Numbered from the stretch's first letter, positions 31,931-41,139 are shown. The stretch is DNA of 64,000 nt from UBA1930 sp943368475 (GCA_943368475.1 CALRLF020000002.1:1-64000), one strand, 5' to 3'. The notes: a model not told the origin generated them from the sequence alone. Numbers and translations: made by a program.

Positions 31931-34018
31931 ATGCAAAATCCCGAGTTACTTTTAAAAGCATATAAACTCATGGTAACCGCAAAGGCCATGTGTGATACTT
32001 ATGATGCTAATAGGAATATTTGTAAATATGTTCACTCTTCTTCACGTGGACATGAGGCCATACAAATTGCTACTGGTTTACAACTGCAAAAGCAAGATTG
32101 GATGAGCCCTTATTACAGGGATGACGCAATGATGCTTTCAGCTGGATTTACACCCTACGAATTAATGTTACAATTACTGGCAAAAAAAGATGATCCATTT
32201 AGTGGTGGACGTTCTTATTATTGTCATCCTTCTAATAAAGATGGAATTCGCCCTTCAATTATTCATCAAAGTAGTGCAACAGGAATGCAAGCTATACCAA
32301 CAACAGGTTTAGCTCAGGGGGTACAGTTTATTGAAAAATACCATAAGCCTTTACTAAAACAAGGCGTTAATGAAGAATTACCAGTTGTGGTTTGCTCTTT
32401 TGGGGATAATAGTATTACAGAAGGTGAAGTTAGCGAGGCATTTCAATTTGCTGTATTAAAACAATTGCCCATTATTTATTTGGTACAAGATAATCAATGG
32501 GGCATAAGTGTAAGTGCTGAAGAGGCAAGGGCAATGAATGCTTACGAGTATGCTGCTGGTTTTAAAGGATTGAAAAGAATGCAATGTGATGGTAGTGATT
32601 TTGTAAGAAGCTATGATACAATGCAGGCAGCTTTTGAATATGTACGTAAAGAAAGAAAACCAATACTGGTACATGCAAGAGTACCTTTATTAGGGCATCA
32701 TACAAGTGGTGTGAGAAAAGAATTTTATAGAACCAGAGAAGATTTATTGAAACATGGCCTATATGATCCATTACCAAAACTAAGGTTGTTTTTAGGAGGT
32801 ATTGGCTTTAATGAACATGAAATAAATGAGGTAGAATTTACTGCAACCAAAGAAATGGCCGATGCGTTTATAAAGGCACAAAATGCTGCTGACCCAATAG
32901 GATCATTGGCAGTTGAACATGTGTTTGCACCTGTTGTAGTTAAAGAAGAAAAGGGCGTTCGTTTTCCTAAAGTAGGTGAAAAAATAATAATGGTTGATGC
33001 TGCATTGCATGCTATTGAAGAGCTGATGCAAGATTACCCAGAAGCAATTTTATATGGTCAGGACGTAGGTCGACGATTGGGTGGAGTGTTTAGAGAAGCA
33101 GCAACATTGGCAGATAAATTTGGAGATCATCGAGTGTTTAATACAGCCATTCAGGAGGCTTATATTGTTGGTAGTACAATTGGAATGAGTGCATTGGGTT
33201 TAAAGCCTATTGTTGAAGTTCAGTTTGCCGATTATATTTACCCTGGCTTAAATCAGTTGGTTACAGAGATTTCGAAGAGTTGTTATTTAAGTAATGGAAA
33301 ATTTCCTGTACAAATGGTTTTGAGGGTTCCAATTGGGGCTTATGGTGGTGGTGGTCCTTACCATAGTGGTAGTATCGAAAGTACATTGCTTACCATAAAA
33401 GGAATTAAAATATGTTATCCTAGTAATGCAGCTGATATGAAAGGATTAATGAAAGCAGCATTTTTAGATCCCAATCCCGTAATAATGTTAGAACACAAGG
33501 GATTGTACTGGAGCAAAGTACCAGGAACTGAAGATGCCAAAACAATTGAACCATCGAAAGATTATATATTACCTTTGGGTAAAGCCAATATTGTTTTACA
33601 TGCCCATGCTGATAAAATTAAACTTGGAGAAACCGTTGCAATTATTACTTATGGAATGGGGGTGTATTGGGCCAAAGCAGCTGCAGAACAACTTGCTTTA
33701 AATAATGCAGCATATAGTGAATCGGTAGAAATTATTGATTTAAGAACATTGCACCCGTTAGATGAAGGAATGATTTTTAATAGTGTTCGAAAACATGGAA
33801 AAGTATTGGTTCTTACAGAAGAGCCTTTAAATAATTCTTTTGCAGAAGCCCTTTCATTAAGAATAAGCAATCATTGTTACCATTTTTTAGATGCTAAGGT
33901 TGAAGTTATGGGAGCATTAAACTTACCTGCGGTTCCTATTAACCTTGCACTTGAGCAAGAAATGCTGCCAACCGCCCAAAAAGTAGCCGAAAGACTGATT
34001 AAATTGCTTAAATACTAA
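31931..34018 (+). CDS. Fused E1 alpha/beta subunit of a 2-oxoacid dehydrogenase
   Basis: A 695-residue thiamine-diphosphate enzyme in which the E1 alpha and beta chains are one polypeptide. The alpha part (about 1-330) has SSRGHEAIQIATGLQL, YRDDAMML and the TPP/Mg site CSFGDNSITEGEVSEAFQFA to VQDNQWGIS (GDN where GDG is common). The beta part (about 350-695) has ILYGQDVGRRLGGVFREAA, the pyrimidine-binding-side TAIQEAYIVGSTIGMS, VEVQFADYIYPG, RVPIGAYGGGGPYHSGS and VLTEEPLNNSFAEAL. It is probably the decarboxylating subunit for branched-chain 2-oxoacids. E2 and E3 are not nearby. Confidence 0.92.
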   Translation: MQNPELLLKAYKLMVTAKAMCDTYDANRNICKYVHSSSRGHEAIQIATGLQLQKQDWMSPYYRDDAMMLSAGFTPYELMLQLLAKKDDPFSGGRSYYCHPSNKDGIRPSIIHQSSATGMQAIPTTGLAQGVQFIEKYHKPLLKQGVNEELPVVVCSFGDNSITEGEVSEAFQFAVLKQLPIIYLVQDNQWGISVSAEEARAMNAYEYAAGFKGLKRMQCDGSDFVRSYDTMQAAFEYVRKERKPILVHARVPLLGHHTSGVRKEFYRTREDLLKHGLYDPLPKLRLFLGGIGFNEHEINEVEFTATKEMADAFIKAQNAADPIGSLAVEHVFAPVVVKEEKGVRFPKVGEKIIMVDAALHAIEELMQDYPEAILYGQDVGRRLGGVFREAATLADKFGDHRVFNTAIQEAYIVGSTIGMSALGLKPIVEVQFADYIYPGLNQLVTEISKSCYLSNGKFPVQMVLRVPIGAYGGGGPYHSGSIESTLLTIKGIKICYPSNAADMKGLMKAAFLDPNPVIMLEHKGLYWSKVPGTEDAKTIEPSKDYILPLGKANIVLHAHADKIKLGETVAIITYGMGVYWAKAAAEQLALNNAAYSESVEIIDLRTLHPLDEGMIFNSVRKHGKVLVLTEEPLNNSFAEALSLRISNHCYHFLDAKVEVMGALNLPAVPINLALEQEMLPTAQKVAERLIKLLKY

Positions 34019-34066
34019 TTTTTTTGAAAAACTAAAATACTTGTTTTAGGGTTTTTGATAAACCCC

Positions 34067-34074
34067 TATATTTG
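34067..34074 (+). promoter_or_regulatory. -7 element of the tRNA-Met promoter
   Basis: TATATTTG matches TAnnTTTG and ends 14 bp before the tRNA. A TTG at 34041 is a possible -33 box, but its 23-nt spacing is long. Confidence 0.55.
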
Positions 34075-34088
34075 CAGCCCTTACAAAT

Positions 34089-34162
34089 GGTGAGGTAGCT
34101 CAGTTGGTTAGAGCATCGGATTCATAACCCGAAGGTCGGGAGTTCAAATCTCCTCCTCACTA
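34089..34162 (+). tRNA. tRNA-Met (anticodon CAU)
   Basis: A 74-nt tRNA: acceptor GGTGAGG with CCTCACT (G1-U72), discriminator A, D-arm GCTCAGTTGGTTAGAGC, anticodon stem CGG/CCG region with loop TTCATAA (anticodon CAT), T-loop TTCAAAT. It lacks the C1-A72 mismatch of initiators, so elongator Met is favoured; a lysidine-modified tRNA-Ile with the same anticodon is a lesser alternative. Confidence 0.93.
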
Positions 34163-34165
34163 CAA

Positions 34166-34205
34166 AAGCTGAAATTCTTTATTTATAAAGGTTTCAGCTT
34201 TTTTT
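34166..34205 (+). terminator. Terminator of tRNA-Met
   Basis: 9-bp stem AAGCTGAAA (34166-34174) and TTTCAGCTT (34192-34200) with a 17-nt loop, followed by a T-run to 34205. Confidence 0.85.
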
Positions 34206-34234
34206 ATGCAATTATTTGATGTAGCATTTTAAAC

Positions 34235-34258
34235 AATAGCTAACAAAATAGCTAACAA
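34235..34258. repeat. Two tandem copies of AATAGCTAACAA downstream of tRNA-Met
   Basis: AATAGCTAACAA occurs twice head to tail (34235-34246 and 34247-34258), 30 bp past the tRNA terminator and just before an integrase-like remnant. Position and form suit an old attachment or integrase arm site, but this is inference. Confidence 0.45.
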
Positions 34259-34271
34259 ATGCTTACTGAAA

Positions 34272-34361
34272 ATGAAAATAAAATTATCTAATGGCTGTTT
34301 TTACAGCCACATTTAAGTTAATTCACAAAACTGGGTTTCTGAGAAAGCCAATATCTTCTAA
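34272..34361 (+). pseudogene. Possible remnant of a tyrosine-integrase N-terminus
   Basis: The 30 codons from the ATG at 34272 read MKIKLSNGCFYSHI, a stop, then VNSQNWVSEKANIF and a stop. The pattern LSNGC-x-S-x-I-x-VN-x-x-NW resembles, as I recall, the N-terminal arm-binding region of integrases in Bacteroidota. With a tRNA gene 110 bp upstream and a tandem repeat between, a decayed integrated element is plausible. The rest of the interval 34163-34478 shows only the terminator and the repeat; no intact gene is visible in it. Confidence 0.35.
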
Positions 34362-34478
34362 TAATGCTTTTGGTTTTATAACTAAGCCATGAAGATGTAT
34401 ATTCTACCGAAAAAATATTATTTGTTTTTCAATAAACTTTATCTTGTTTTTTCAATCAATAAACAAAATTAAAAAATT

Positions 34479-34877
34479 ATGAAAAAGGTAATTGCCCTAT
34501 TAAGCTTTGTAATGTTTTCAACTTTAGCATTTGCACAACCCCAAGGAGGAATGGATCCAGAAGCTAGAAAAGCCAGAATGAAAGAACAAATTAAACCACA
34601 ATTGGTACAACAGGCTAAAATTACAGATGCACAGGCGGATAAAGTAATTGACATTTATTTCGATGCTCAAATGGAATCTGGTAAATTGAGAAGAGACGAA
34701 AGTTTAAGTCAGGATGACAAACAAAAGAAAATGAAAGAAATTAATGATGCTAGAGACAAAAAAATTAAGGAAATTCCTTTAACCGACGATCAAACAAAAG
34801 CAGTTGCAGCGTTTTATGAAGAACAAAGAAAGCGTATGCAAGAAAGAAGGCCACAAGGAGGTGGTGGAGGAAATTAA
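34479..34877 (+). CDS. Small secreted helical protein (Spy/LTxxQ-like)
   Basis: A 132-residue protein with signal peptide MKKVIALLSFVMFSTLAFAQ. The mature part is helical and highly charged, with ITDAQADKVIDIYFDAQMES and LTDDQTKAVAAFYEEQRKRM, which look like the LTxxQ repeats of periplasmic Spy/CpxP proteins. It ends in a glycine run (RPQGGGGGN). It is probably periplasmic, as a chaperone-like or stress-linked protein. The next gene is a diverged paralogue with the same layout. Confidence 0.75.
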   Translation: MKKVIALLSFVMFSTLAFAQPQGGMDPEARKARMKEQIKPQLVQQAKITDAQADKVIDIYFDAQMESGKLRRDESLSQDDKQKKMKEINDARDKKIKEIPLTDDQTKAVAAFYEEQRKRMQERRPQGGGGGN

Positions 34878-34939
34878 TTGTAATAGTGGCACGATTATTA
34901 CAATGATTGCTTAAATTTATTTTCCAAAAAAGTATAATT

Positions 34940-35344
34940 ATGAAAAAAGTATTTGTAACGTTATTATGTGCAGGTGTTTTTACCATTGCAGCCAATGCAC
35001 AACAAACTGCTACTTCAGAAGCTACTGCAAAACCTCAAATGAGTAAAGAGGAAAAAGCAAAACAAAAGCAAAAGCAAGAGGAAGAAGTTGCTGCTGCCTA
35101 TAAAGAAGTTGGCTTAACTGAAACTCAAATTCAGCAGATTAAGGAAATTAATATGGAAGCTGGCAAAAAAAGTACTGAGGTTAGAAAAGATGCTTCATTA
35201 ACCGACGAAGCCAAAGCTGCTAAATTGAAAGAAATTAGTACTGAGAAGAATGATAAGATTAAAGAAATTATGGGCAAGGAAAAGTACAAGCAGTTTAGTG
35301 AAATTAGAAAAAAACAAAAAGCTGCCGCTGAAGTAAAAGAGTAA
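34940..35344 (+). CDS. Small secreted helical protein, paralogue of the preceding gene
   Basis: A 134-residue protein starting MKKVFVTLLCAGVFTIAANAQ (ATG at 34940; an upstream in-frame start at 34907 would spoil the signal peptide). The mature part is lysine- and glutamate-rich with LTETQIQQIKEINMEAGKK and LTDEAKAAKLKEISTEKNDK, again an LTxxQ-like pattern, and likely forms an elongated helical bundle or coiled coil. It follows the first copy by 62 bp; the two probably act in the periplasm. The function is not known. Confidence 0.72.
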   Translation: MKKVFVTLLCAGVFTIAANAQQTATSEATAKPQMSKEEKAKQKQKQEEEVAAAYKEVGLTETQIQQIKEINMEAGKKSTEVRKDASLTDEAKAAKLKEISTEKNDKIKEIMGKEKYKQFSEIRKKQKAAAEVKE

Positions 35345-35361
35345 TTTTTGAATAGCTATTT

Positions 35362-35394
35362 AAGCCAGACAAAACTGAATTGTCTGGCTTTTTT
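35362..35394. terminator. Terminator between the secreted protein pair and the sensor kinase
   Basis: Perfect 11-bp stem AAGCCAGACAA (35362-35372) and TTGTCTGGCTT (35380-35390), 7-nt loop, T-run on the plus strand. It can also serve the convergent kinase gene, although the minus-strand T-run is short. Confidence 0.88.
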
Positions 35395-38300
35395 ATTTTT
35401 TGTACAAAGGCAAAGAAACAGTAAAAGAAGTGCCTTTACCTTTTTTTGTTGTAAAGCGAATGCTGCCATTTGCTTTCTCTGCAATGCCCTTACATATAGC
35501 AAGTCCCAAACCAGTACCAGAAGACTTGGTGGTGAAATTGGGAGTAAAAATTTTATCCAGCATAGCTTCATCAATGCCATAGCCATTATCGGTGATGGTG
35601 ATTTCAATCATATGCTCTGTTCTTTGCTGATGTACTTTTATAATAGCTTCTTTGTTGTTTTCGCAAGCTTCTATCGCATTCAAAATAAGATTAGAAAATA
35701 AACGACTAATTTGAAGTTTATCTGCATGTAACAAACAAGGTTCTTCACTTTTTATCCATTCTATAGTAACTTTTTCTTGGGTGGAGTGTAGTTGAATTAA
35801 GCTGTTCAATATATCTGCAATTTCAAAAACTTCCGAACGGATATTTCCAATATTGGCAAACTGAGAAAAGTCGCCAGCAATTTTGGATAGCTGTTCAATT
35901 TGCTCAATTAAAGTTGTAGCAACTTGATGTGTTAACTCTTTAATATTGTTATTATTATTGCCTATTGACTTTTGCAAGTATTGAATACTCAGTTTCATTG
36001 GCGTTAATGGATTTTTGATTTCATGTGCAACTTGCCTTGCCATTTCTCTCCATGCACCTTCTCTTTCACTTTGTGCAAGTGCTTGTGCACTTAGCTCTAA
36101 TTTTTCTACCATTTTGTTGTATTCTTTAACTAAAACGCCAATTTCATCGTTCCTATTCCATTCAATAATTTCATTGTGCTTCCCAAGGTTTACTTCTTTC
36201 ATTTTATTACTAATTAAGTTAAATGAAGAAGCAATTCTTTCGGTTGCTAAATAGGCTATTGCACCTGCTAGTAAAAAAATAAATGCATTTAAATTAATTA
36301 AGGTGGCTAAAAAGCCTGAAATTTCTTGGTTTAGTTCGGCTTGAGAATTTAGGTAAGGGATATTTAAATAGGCAAATGGAGTTCCGTCTTCATCTGTAAC
36401 TGGTACATAAATACTTAAATAATTAAAACCCGCTACTTGTTCGGATTGTATAAATCGAATACTTTTATTGTCATTCAATTCGTAAAATGCCTTTGGATCC
36501 ATTTTGTTATTCAACAAATGCTTGTTGTATATATATGGTTGTGTAGATGCAATTAAATTACCTGTAACATCGTAAAAATTTACATCTACATTATGTACTT
36601 CTGAAATTTCATTGATTCTTTTTTCTACATCGTTGCCAAAGCCAACATCGTTAATATTTAAAACATCATCGAAAGCAAGTTGAGAACGAACAATTTTTAA
36701 TTTCTCTTCTATTTCATTACCCATTACTTGAATGGATTTAGAAAGCCTATCTTGATTAGATTGATTAAACCGATATATGAAAAAAGAAATTGTAGCAATA
36801 CCAATAATTACAAAAGAAAAAATACTGATAAATACAATGGTTGCATGTATTTGTGTTCGAATATTTAATTGAAAGGCTTTGTGTAGGCTTTGTTTATCTA
36901 AACGTAGGTTGAGTAAAAATGTAGCTAAATGAAACAACGTAATTACCACTAAAAATGTACAAAACAAATATGCAAATAAAGTGATTAGCTCAATGGTCAT
37001 AGATTTTTTATGAGCAATAACAATAATTTTTCCAGTACCTGTATTGTACCACAACTCATTGTAATTGGCATTATTTCGTTGCTCAAACTTTACCCTTGGT
37101 ATGGGTGTTTTTTCTAGAGATGATGGAAAATTATAGTCGTTAAAACGGTTGATGATTTTGCCTTTGGTATAAATAGCATAAGCATAATTAATATTAAAAT
37201 CACTAGAGAGGTCTTGTACTTGTCTAAAAAGTTCTGGGTATAAAGCTTCGCTTTTGTAGCGTTTGGGTTTTACCATCACAAATAAATAGCCACAAATATT
37301 TTCTCCTGACGCAATTGTTTTTTCATAAATATATCCTTGTTTTTCATTTGCACTATTATAGCTGTGTAAATTATTAATGCTGGTTTCTTTTGCTTGATTT
37401 AGGATTGTGGTTTTAATAACAGCATAACTTGAAGAATCATCATTAAATAGTGGTTTGTACAAACTATCGAAAAGATAAATTCTTGTATCGTACTTGTTTA
37501 GGTAGCCCGAAAAATTTTCAGTTACCAAACTGTCCTTAATAAATTTATTAGAAAATTCTTGATTAAAGCGGTTGAAATTTTTGGCTAAAAATTCATCGCT
37601 AAAATTAGTAGTAGCAATTTTTAGTAAAGTTTCACTTTCTGGATCGGCTTGTACTGCAAGCTTTTCAGCCCATTTTTTTCTTTGTTCTAGTTCTGTATGG
37701 TTATTTTGATACATTACTAGTACTGCTGCAGATGCAGCAAAAAACATAATCCAAAAAATACCAACCGAAGATTTAAGTATCGATAAATTTAAATCTTGCT
37801 TTCTTCTGTTTATTAAAAAAAGGTAGAGCAATAACCAAATTAAAATAAATAAGGTAGAAAGCACAAATGGAGTATTCATTTTCAAGCTTAAAAAAAGTAA
37901 ACCCGCTGTAGCTACAACCATCATTTGTATAAATGGGTGTATTGAATGTACAAAAACTTGTCTTAGTAAAATATGTGAAAGGTGGTAAAAATTAATTACA
38001 CAAAAACAAAGAATAATAAAACTTACAATACTATAGATAGTTAGGCTAAAAAAATTACTTACATCGAACGAAATTTTGGAATCTAGTATAAGGCTTCTAA
38101 TAATATTAGAGAAAAAAATGGTTATTGCTGTTAAAACAATTAACGATAAGTAAGCAAGAACTTTTTTTTGCACTTGATTATTCTGTAGAAGTATAGTGTG
38201 GTTGAATTTGTAAAAAGTAACCAACCAAAATAATAAGATGCTGTTGATTAATAAATCTCCTAATGACGGGTGTAAAAAATCTGAAGCATAGATGGATGGG

Positions 38301-39139
38301 TCGAATAAAGGAAGGTTACTAAAATCGAATGGAAAAGAGATAAAATAACTAATCAATCTAAGCACTAAAATGGCAATACTTAAAAATGAAAAACCTTTAA
38401 TAAAAGAATGCTCTTGTACCAGAGTTATTGCCAATCGATTAATAAAAATGAGCAAACATAAAACAGCTGTAATTCTTAGTATTATGGTAAACCAGTCATA
38501 AACATGGTGAATAACTTCTTTCTTTTTTTGTATTTTGAATAGTTCGTTGTTGTGGCTATTTGTAATTGAATACCCTTTATTATCATTGGTGATTTCATAA
38601 AAATCTTCAATTTCAACAGCATCTATGAAACTGCTATTGAGGTATTTGTTTTCAATAAAATAATGCCATCTTATTGGGAGTATGCCTATGCAAATTACTT
38701 GCTGATTATCTAGGGTAACGGTTTTTTTTATTAGTTCGAAATCTCCATTTTGATATGTTTTAAAATAGTTTCCATCTGCAATAGATAATTCTTCATTTGG
38801 GATGGTATATTTATTACTATTCCAATATACCAAGGTGTTCCTAGCATTTTGTGCTGCTGTATAAATATAAATTCCTAAGGGGAAATCTGTGAGTTGAGTT
38901 TTAGTACTCACTTCTGCATTTGGTGTTATCAATTTACGCAATAAGGCTTTGTTATCAGCTAATGCATTAAATTTTCTTTCTTTTATCTTAATGGCATTAC
39001 TTAATGTTTGCTGTACTTTTTTAGGTGAGTAAGTGAAGTTTTCATAATTGGTAACAGCAATAGATACAACAAATAAAACTGCTGCAATAAACAGCAGTTT
39101 CCGATTTTTTTTTATGGCATTAATTAATGTTGTAATCAA
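35393..39139 (-). CDS. Very large multi-pass sensor histidine kinase (NtrY-like core)
   Basis: A 1248-residue membrane kinase. After a first helix (KLLFIAAVLFVVSIAV) and an outer domain (about 31-205) come about eight helices, a second outer domain (about 480-690), two more helices, a third outer domain and a last helix (FIFLLAGAIAYLAT). HAMP (SNKMKEVNLGKHNEIIEWNR) leads to the phosphoacceptor His1039 in RQVAHEIKNPLTPMKLSIQ. The ATPase boxes are NLILNAIEACENN, ITDNGYGID and TKSSGTGLGLAICKGI. No response regulator gene is nearby. Its start overlaps the mazG stop by 4 bp, so it is the last gene of a DUF3667-mazG-kinase operon. The signal sensed is unknown. Confidence 0.9.
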   Translation of the reverse strand: MITTLINAIKKNRKLLFIAAVLFVVSIAVTNYENFTYSPKKVQQTLSNAIKIKERKFNALADNKALLRKLITPNAEVSTKTQLTDFPLGIYIYTAAQNARNTLVYWNSNKYTIPNEELSIADGNYFKTYQNGDFELIKKTVTLDNQQVICIGILPIRWHYFIENKYLNSSFIDAVEIEDFYEITNDNKGYSITNSHNNELFKIQKKKEVIHHVYDWFTIILRITAVLCLLIFINRLAITLVQEHSFIKGFSFLSIAILVLRLISYFISFPFDFSNLPLFDPSIYASDFLHPSLGDLLINSILLFWLVTFYKFNHTILLQNNQVQKKVLAYLSLIVLTAITIFFSNIIRSLILDSKISFDVSNFFSLTIYSIVSFIILCFCVINFYHLSHILLRQVFVHSIHPFIQMMVVATAGLLFLSLKMNTPFVLSTLFILIWLLLYLFLINRRKQDLNLSILKSSVGIFWIMFFAASAAVLVMYQNNHTELEQRKKWAEKLAVQADPESETLLKIATTNFSDEFLAKNFNRFNQEFSNKFIKDSLVTENFSGYLNKYDTRIYLFDSLYKPLFNDDSSSYAVIKTTILNQAKETSINNLHSYNSANEKQGYIYEKTIASGENICGYLFVMVKPKRYKSEALYPELFRQVQDLSSDFNINYAYAIYTKGKIINRFNDYNFPSSLEKTPIPRVKFEQRNNANYNELWYNTGTGKIIVIAHKKSMTIELITLFAYLFCTFLVVITLFHLATFLLNLRLDKQSLHKAFQLNIRTQIHATIVFISIFSFVIIGIATISFFIYRFNQSNQDRLSKSIQVMGNEIEEKLKIVRSQLAFDDVLNINDVGFGNDVEKRINEISEVHNVDVNFYDVTGNLIASTQPYIYNKHLLNNKMDPKAFYELNDNKSIRFIQSEQVAGFNYLSIYVPVTDEDGTPFAYLNIPYLNSQAELNQEISGFLATLINLNAFIFLLAGAIAYLATERIASSFNLISNKMKEVNLGKHNEIIEWNRNDEIGVLVKEYNKMVEKLELSAQALAQSEREGAWREMARQVAHEIKNPLTPMKLSIQYLQKSIGNNNNNIKELTHQVATTLIEQIEQLSKIAGDFSQFANIGNIRSEVFEIADILNSLIQLHSTQEKVTIEWIKSEEPCLLHADKLQISRLFSNLILNAIEACENNKEAIIKVHQQRTEHMIEITITDNGYGIDEAMLDKIFTPNFTTKSSGTGLGLAICKGIAEKANGSIRFTTKKGKGTSFTVSLPLYKK

Positions 39140-39918
39140 TGGTTTGTTTGTTTTTTAACATCGTTCCAAATGGCATCCATTTCTTCCAATGTCATTTCAG
39201 ATAATGGTTTGCCCTTTTCTGTAGCAATTTTTTCCATGCCTACAAAGCGATGAATAAATTTTTGATTCGTTTTCTCCAATGCTCCTTCGGCATCAACCTT
39301 CAAAAACCGTGCATAATTTATTAAGCTAAATAACACATCGCCAAATTCTTCTTCAACATGTTCTTGGTTATTACTTTCAATGGCTTCTTTTAGTTCGCCA
39401 ATTTCTTCTTCTACTTTTTTCCAAACATCTTCTTTGTTGTCCCATTCAAAACCAACCTGTTTGGCTTTCTCTTGTATTCTTGTAGCTTTAATAACAGCAG
39501 GTAAGCCAGTAGGAACACCACCCAAAACACTTTTCTTTTTACCGGTTTGTAGTTTTATTTGTTCCCAATTTTTCTTTACATCTTCTTCATTATTTACTTT
39601 AACATCACCATAAATATGTGGATGACGTACAATTAATTTTTCGCAAATTCCATTTATTACATCTTCCAATTCAAATTGTTTTTCTTCACTGCCTATTTTG
39701 CTGTAAAATATTATGTGTAATAAAACATCTCCCAATTCTTCTTTTAAATTTTGCCAATCGTTATTGGTAATAGCATCTACCAGCTCATAGGTTTCTTCAA
39801 TTGTTAATGGTCTTAAGGTTTGTATTGTTTGTTTTTTATCCCAAGGACATTGGGCTCTAAGTTCATCCATTATATTTACAAGGCGTAAAAAACTTGAGCT
39901 AAGTGTGTCTTTATTCAT
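39136..39918 (-). CDS. mazG: Nucleoside triphosphate pyrophosphohydrolase MazG
   Basis: A 260-residue protein with two all-alpha MazG domains. The first holds LRAQCPWDKKQTIQTLRPL, EETYELVDAI and ELGDVLLHIIFY; the second holds KKVEEEIGELKEAIESN and EEFGDVLFSLINYARF. The paired ExxE/D motifs bind Mg. MazG hydrolyses non-canonical or excess NTPs to NMPs and can lower ppGpp levels in E. coli. Its stop overlaps the start of the sensor kinase gene (ATGA), and it begins 6 bp after the DUF3667 gene, so all three are likely co-translated. Confidence 0.95.
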   Translation of the reverse strand: MNKDTLSSSFLRLVNIMDELRAQCPWDKKQTIQTLRPLTIEETYELVDAITNNDWQNLKEELGDVLLHIIFYSKIGSEEKQFELEDVINGICEKLIVRHPHIYGDVKVNNEEDVKKNWEQIKLQTGKKKSVLGGVPTGLPAVIKATRIQEKAKQVGFEWDNKEDVWKKVEEEIGELKEAIESNNQEHVEEEFGDVLFSLINYARFLKVDAEGALEKTNQKFIHRFVGMEKIATEKGKPLSEMTLEEMDAIWNDVKKQTNH

Positions 39919-39924
39919 AACTAG

Positions 39925-41025
39925 TTAAATGGTAAAAAATGAAAGTAAAAAGAAAGAAACAAAGAGTATAGCGATAACAAAAAACATAATAAAGTTTAGT
40001 AAAAAAATCTTTAGTAATGTTTTAATACGACTTTGTTGATAAAAGTTACGCATTGCTTTATAGAGATAAATGAAAATACTGATCGATAAAATGGTTTTAA
40101 TCCAACTATCTATTTTCTCTGGTAAAGTGCTGTTAGAGATTATCATTAACAACATTAAAATAAATGTTGCTATATATAGGTGAATACTAAAAATGCCATG
40201 CTCTACATAATATTTTTTTCTTCTGATATATAGCAAATGAAGTATTGCAGCAAATAGGGGAAGAGAAATAAATAAAATTTGAGGTAGCTTATGAAAGAAT
40301 ACTTCAATTAGTTTTGAAGAAGCTTCGGTTGGGTATTTTTCATTAAGTATTGCTGCTTTTCTTTCTATAGAACGGGTTAGCCAATTTCTTTTTTGTGCAT
40401 TAGGAATTGTGCTTTGAATTGAATCGTATTCTTTTACAGATCTATAATTACCTAAGTCTACAAAATTATTTCTTTGTTCATTAAAATAGTGTAGCCTTTC
40501 TTTAAGTCTGGTGGTATCTTTCGCCAAAGAATCTAAATCGTTGTTTATTAGTTCTATCTTTTTTTGAATCCGTTCTCTCTTTTTTGCTTTCAGCCCTAAT
40601 GCTTTAATTGCTTTTTCATTCAATCGTTTATCTGCAATTAATTGTTCTTTTATTTCGGGTGCTGTTAAGTTTTCTAATTCTACATTATTTTCTTTTATAA
40701 TTTCTTCGGGATGAAATACAAAAAAGAAGGAAATGAAAAATATTGCCGACGTAAAAACATACATTCTTATCGGGTGCAAATAACTTGCCCTTTTGCCCCT
40801 TAAATATTCAGTTGTTAAAAAGCCGGGCTTAAAAATTAAATATTTTAAGGTACTGAAAAACTTACCATCAAAGTGCGTTATATCTTCAATAAAGTGGGTT
40901 ACCAAATGCCAAAAACTTTCTTTGGTTTCAATATTTTCTTGTCCACAAATATGGCAATACCTGCCATAAATAGCAGCACCACAGTTTAAACATGCTTTTT
41001 CTTTCCTTTCTTTAGAATGACTCAC
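39925..41025 (-). CDS. DUF3667 membrane protein with zinc ribbon
   Basis: A 366-residue protein with an N-terminal zinc ribbon (CLNCGAAIYGRYCHICGQEN, Cys pairs spaced 2 and 2) and then the DUF3667 signature FWHLVTHFIEDITHFDGKFF, LIFKPGFLTTEYLRGKRASY. Helices follow (FTSAIFFISFFFVF, then after a coiled-coil loop LFAAILHLLYI, LYIATFILMLLMIIS and FIMFFVIAILFVSFFLL). The family is widespread in Bacteroidota and its function is undescribed. It is the first gene of the operon with mazG and the kinase. Confidence 0.88.
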   Translation of the reverse strand: MSHSKERKEKACLNCGAAIYGRYCHICGQENIETKESFWHLVTHFIEDITHFDGKFFSTLKYLIFKPGFLTTEYLRGKRASYLHPIRMYVFTSAIFFISFFFVFHPEEIIKENNVELENLTAPEIKEQLIADKRLNEKAIKALGLKAKKRERIQKKIELINNDLDSLAKDTTRLKERLHYFNEQRNNFVDLGNYRSVKEYDSIQSTIPNAQKRNWLTRSIERKAAILNEKYPTEASSKLIEVFFHKLPQILFISLPLFAAILHLLYIRRKKYYVEHGIFSIHLYIATFILMLLMIISNSTLPEKIDSWIKTILSISIFIYLYKAMRNFYQQSRIKTLLKIFLLNFIMFFVIAILFVSFFLLSFFTI

Positions 41026-41090
41026 CTTGTTAACATTTAATTAAAAATACACTACAAACCTAAGGCAACCAACACAAATACAATCTCTTT

Positions 41091-41121
41091 TTGAATGTTG
41101 GTTATGCAGTTATTACATTTG
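41091..41121 (+). promoter_or_regulatory. Promoter of the secreted protein at 41140
   Basis: TTG (41091-41093), a 20-nt spacer and TACATTTG (41114-41121) match the Bacteroidota consensus. It lies 18 bp before the start codon, in the divergent gap shared with the DUF3667 gene. Confidence 0.72.
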
Positions 41122-41139
41122 GTGCTGAATATTAAAATA

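Noticed and set aside
35348..35701. 117-codon plus-strand frame at the end of the kinase gene
   Set aside because: It begins in the terminator and is antisense to the kinase ATPase domain, whose motifs are clear.
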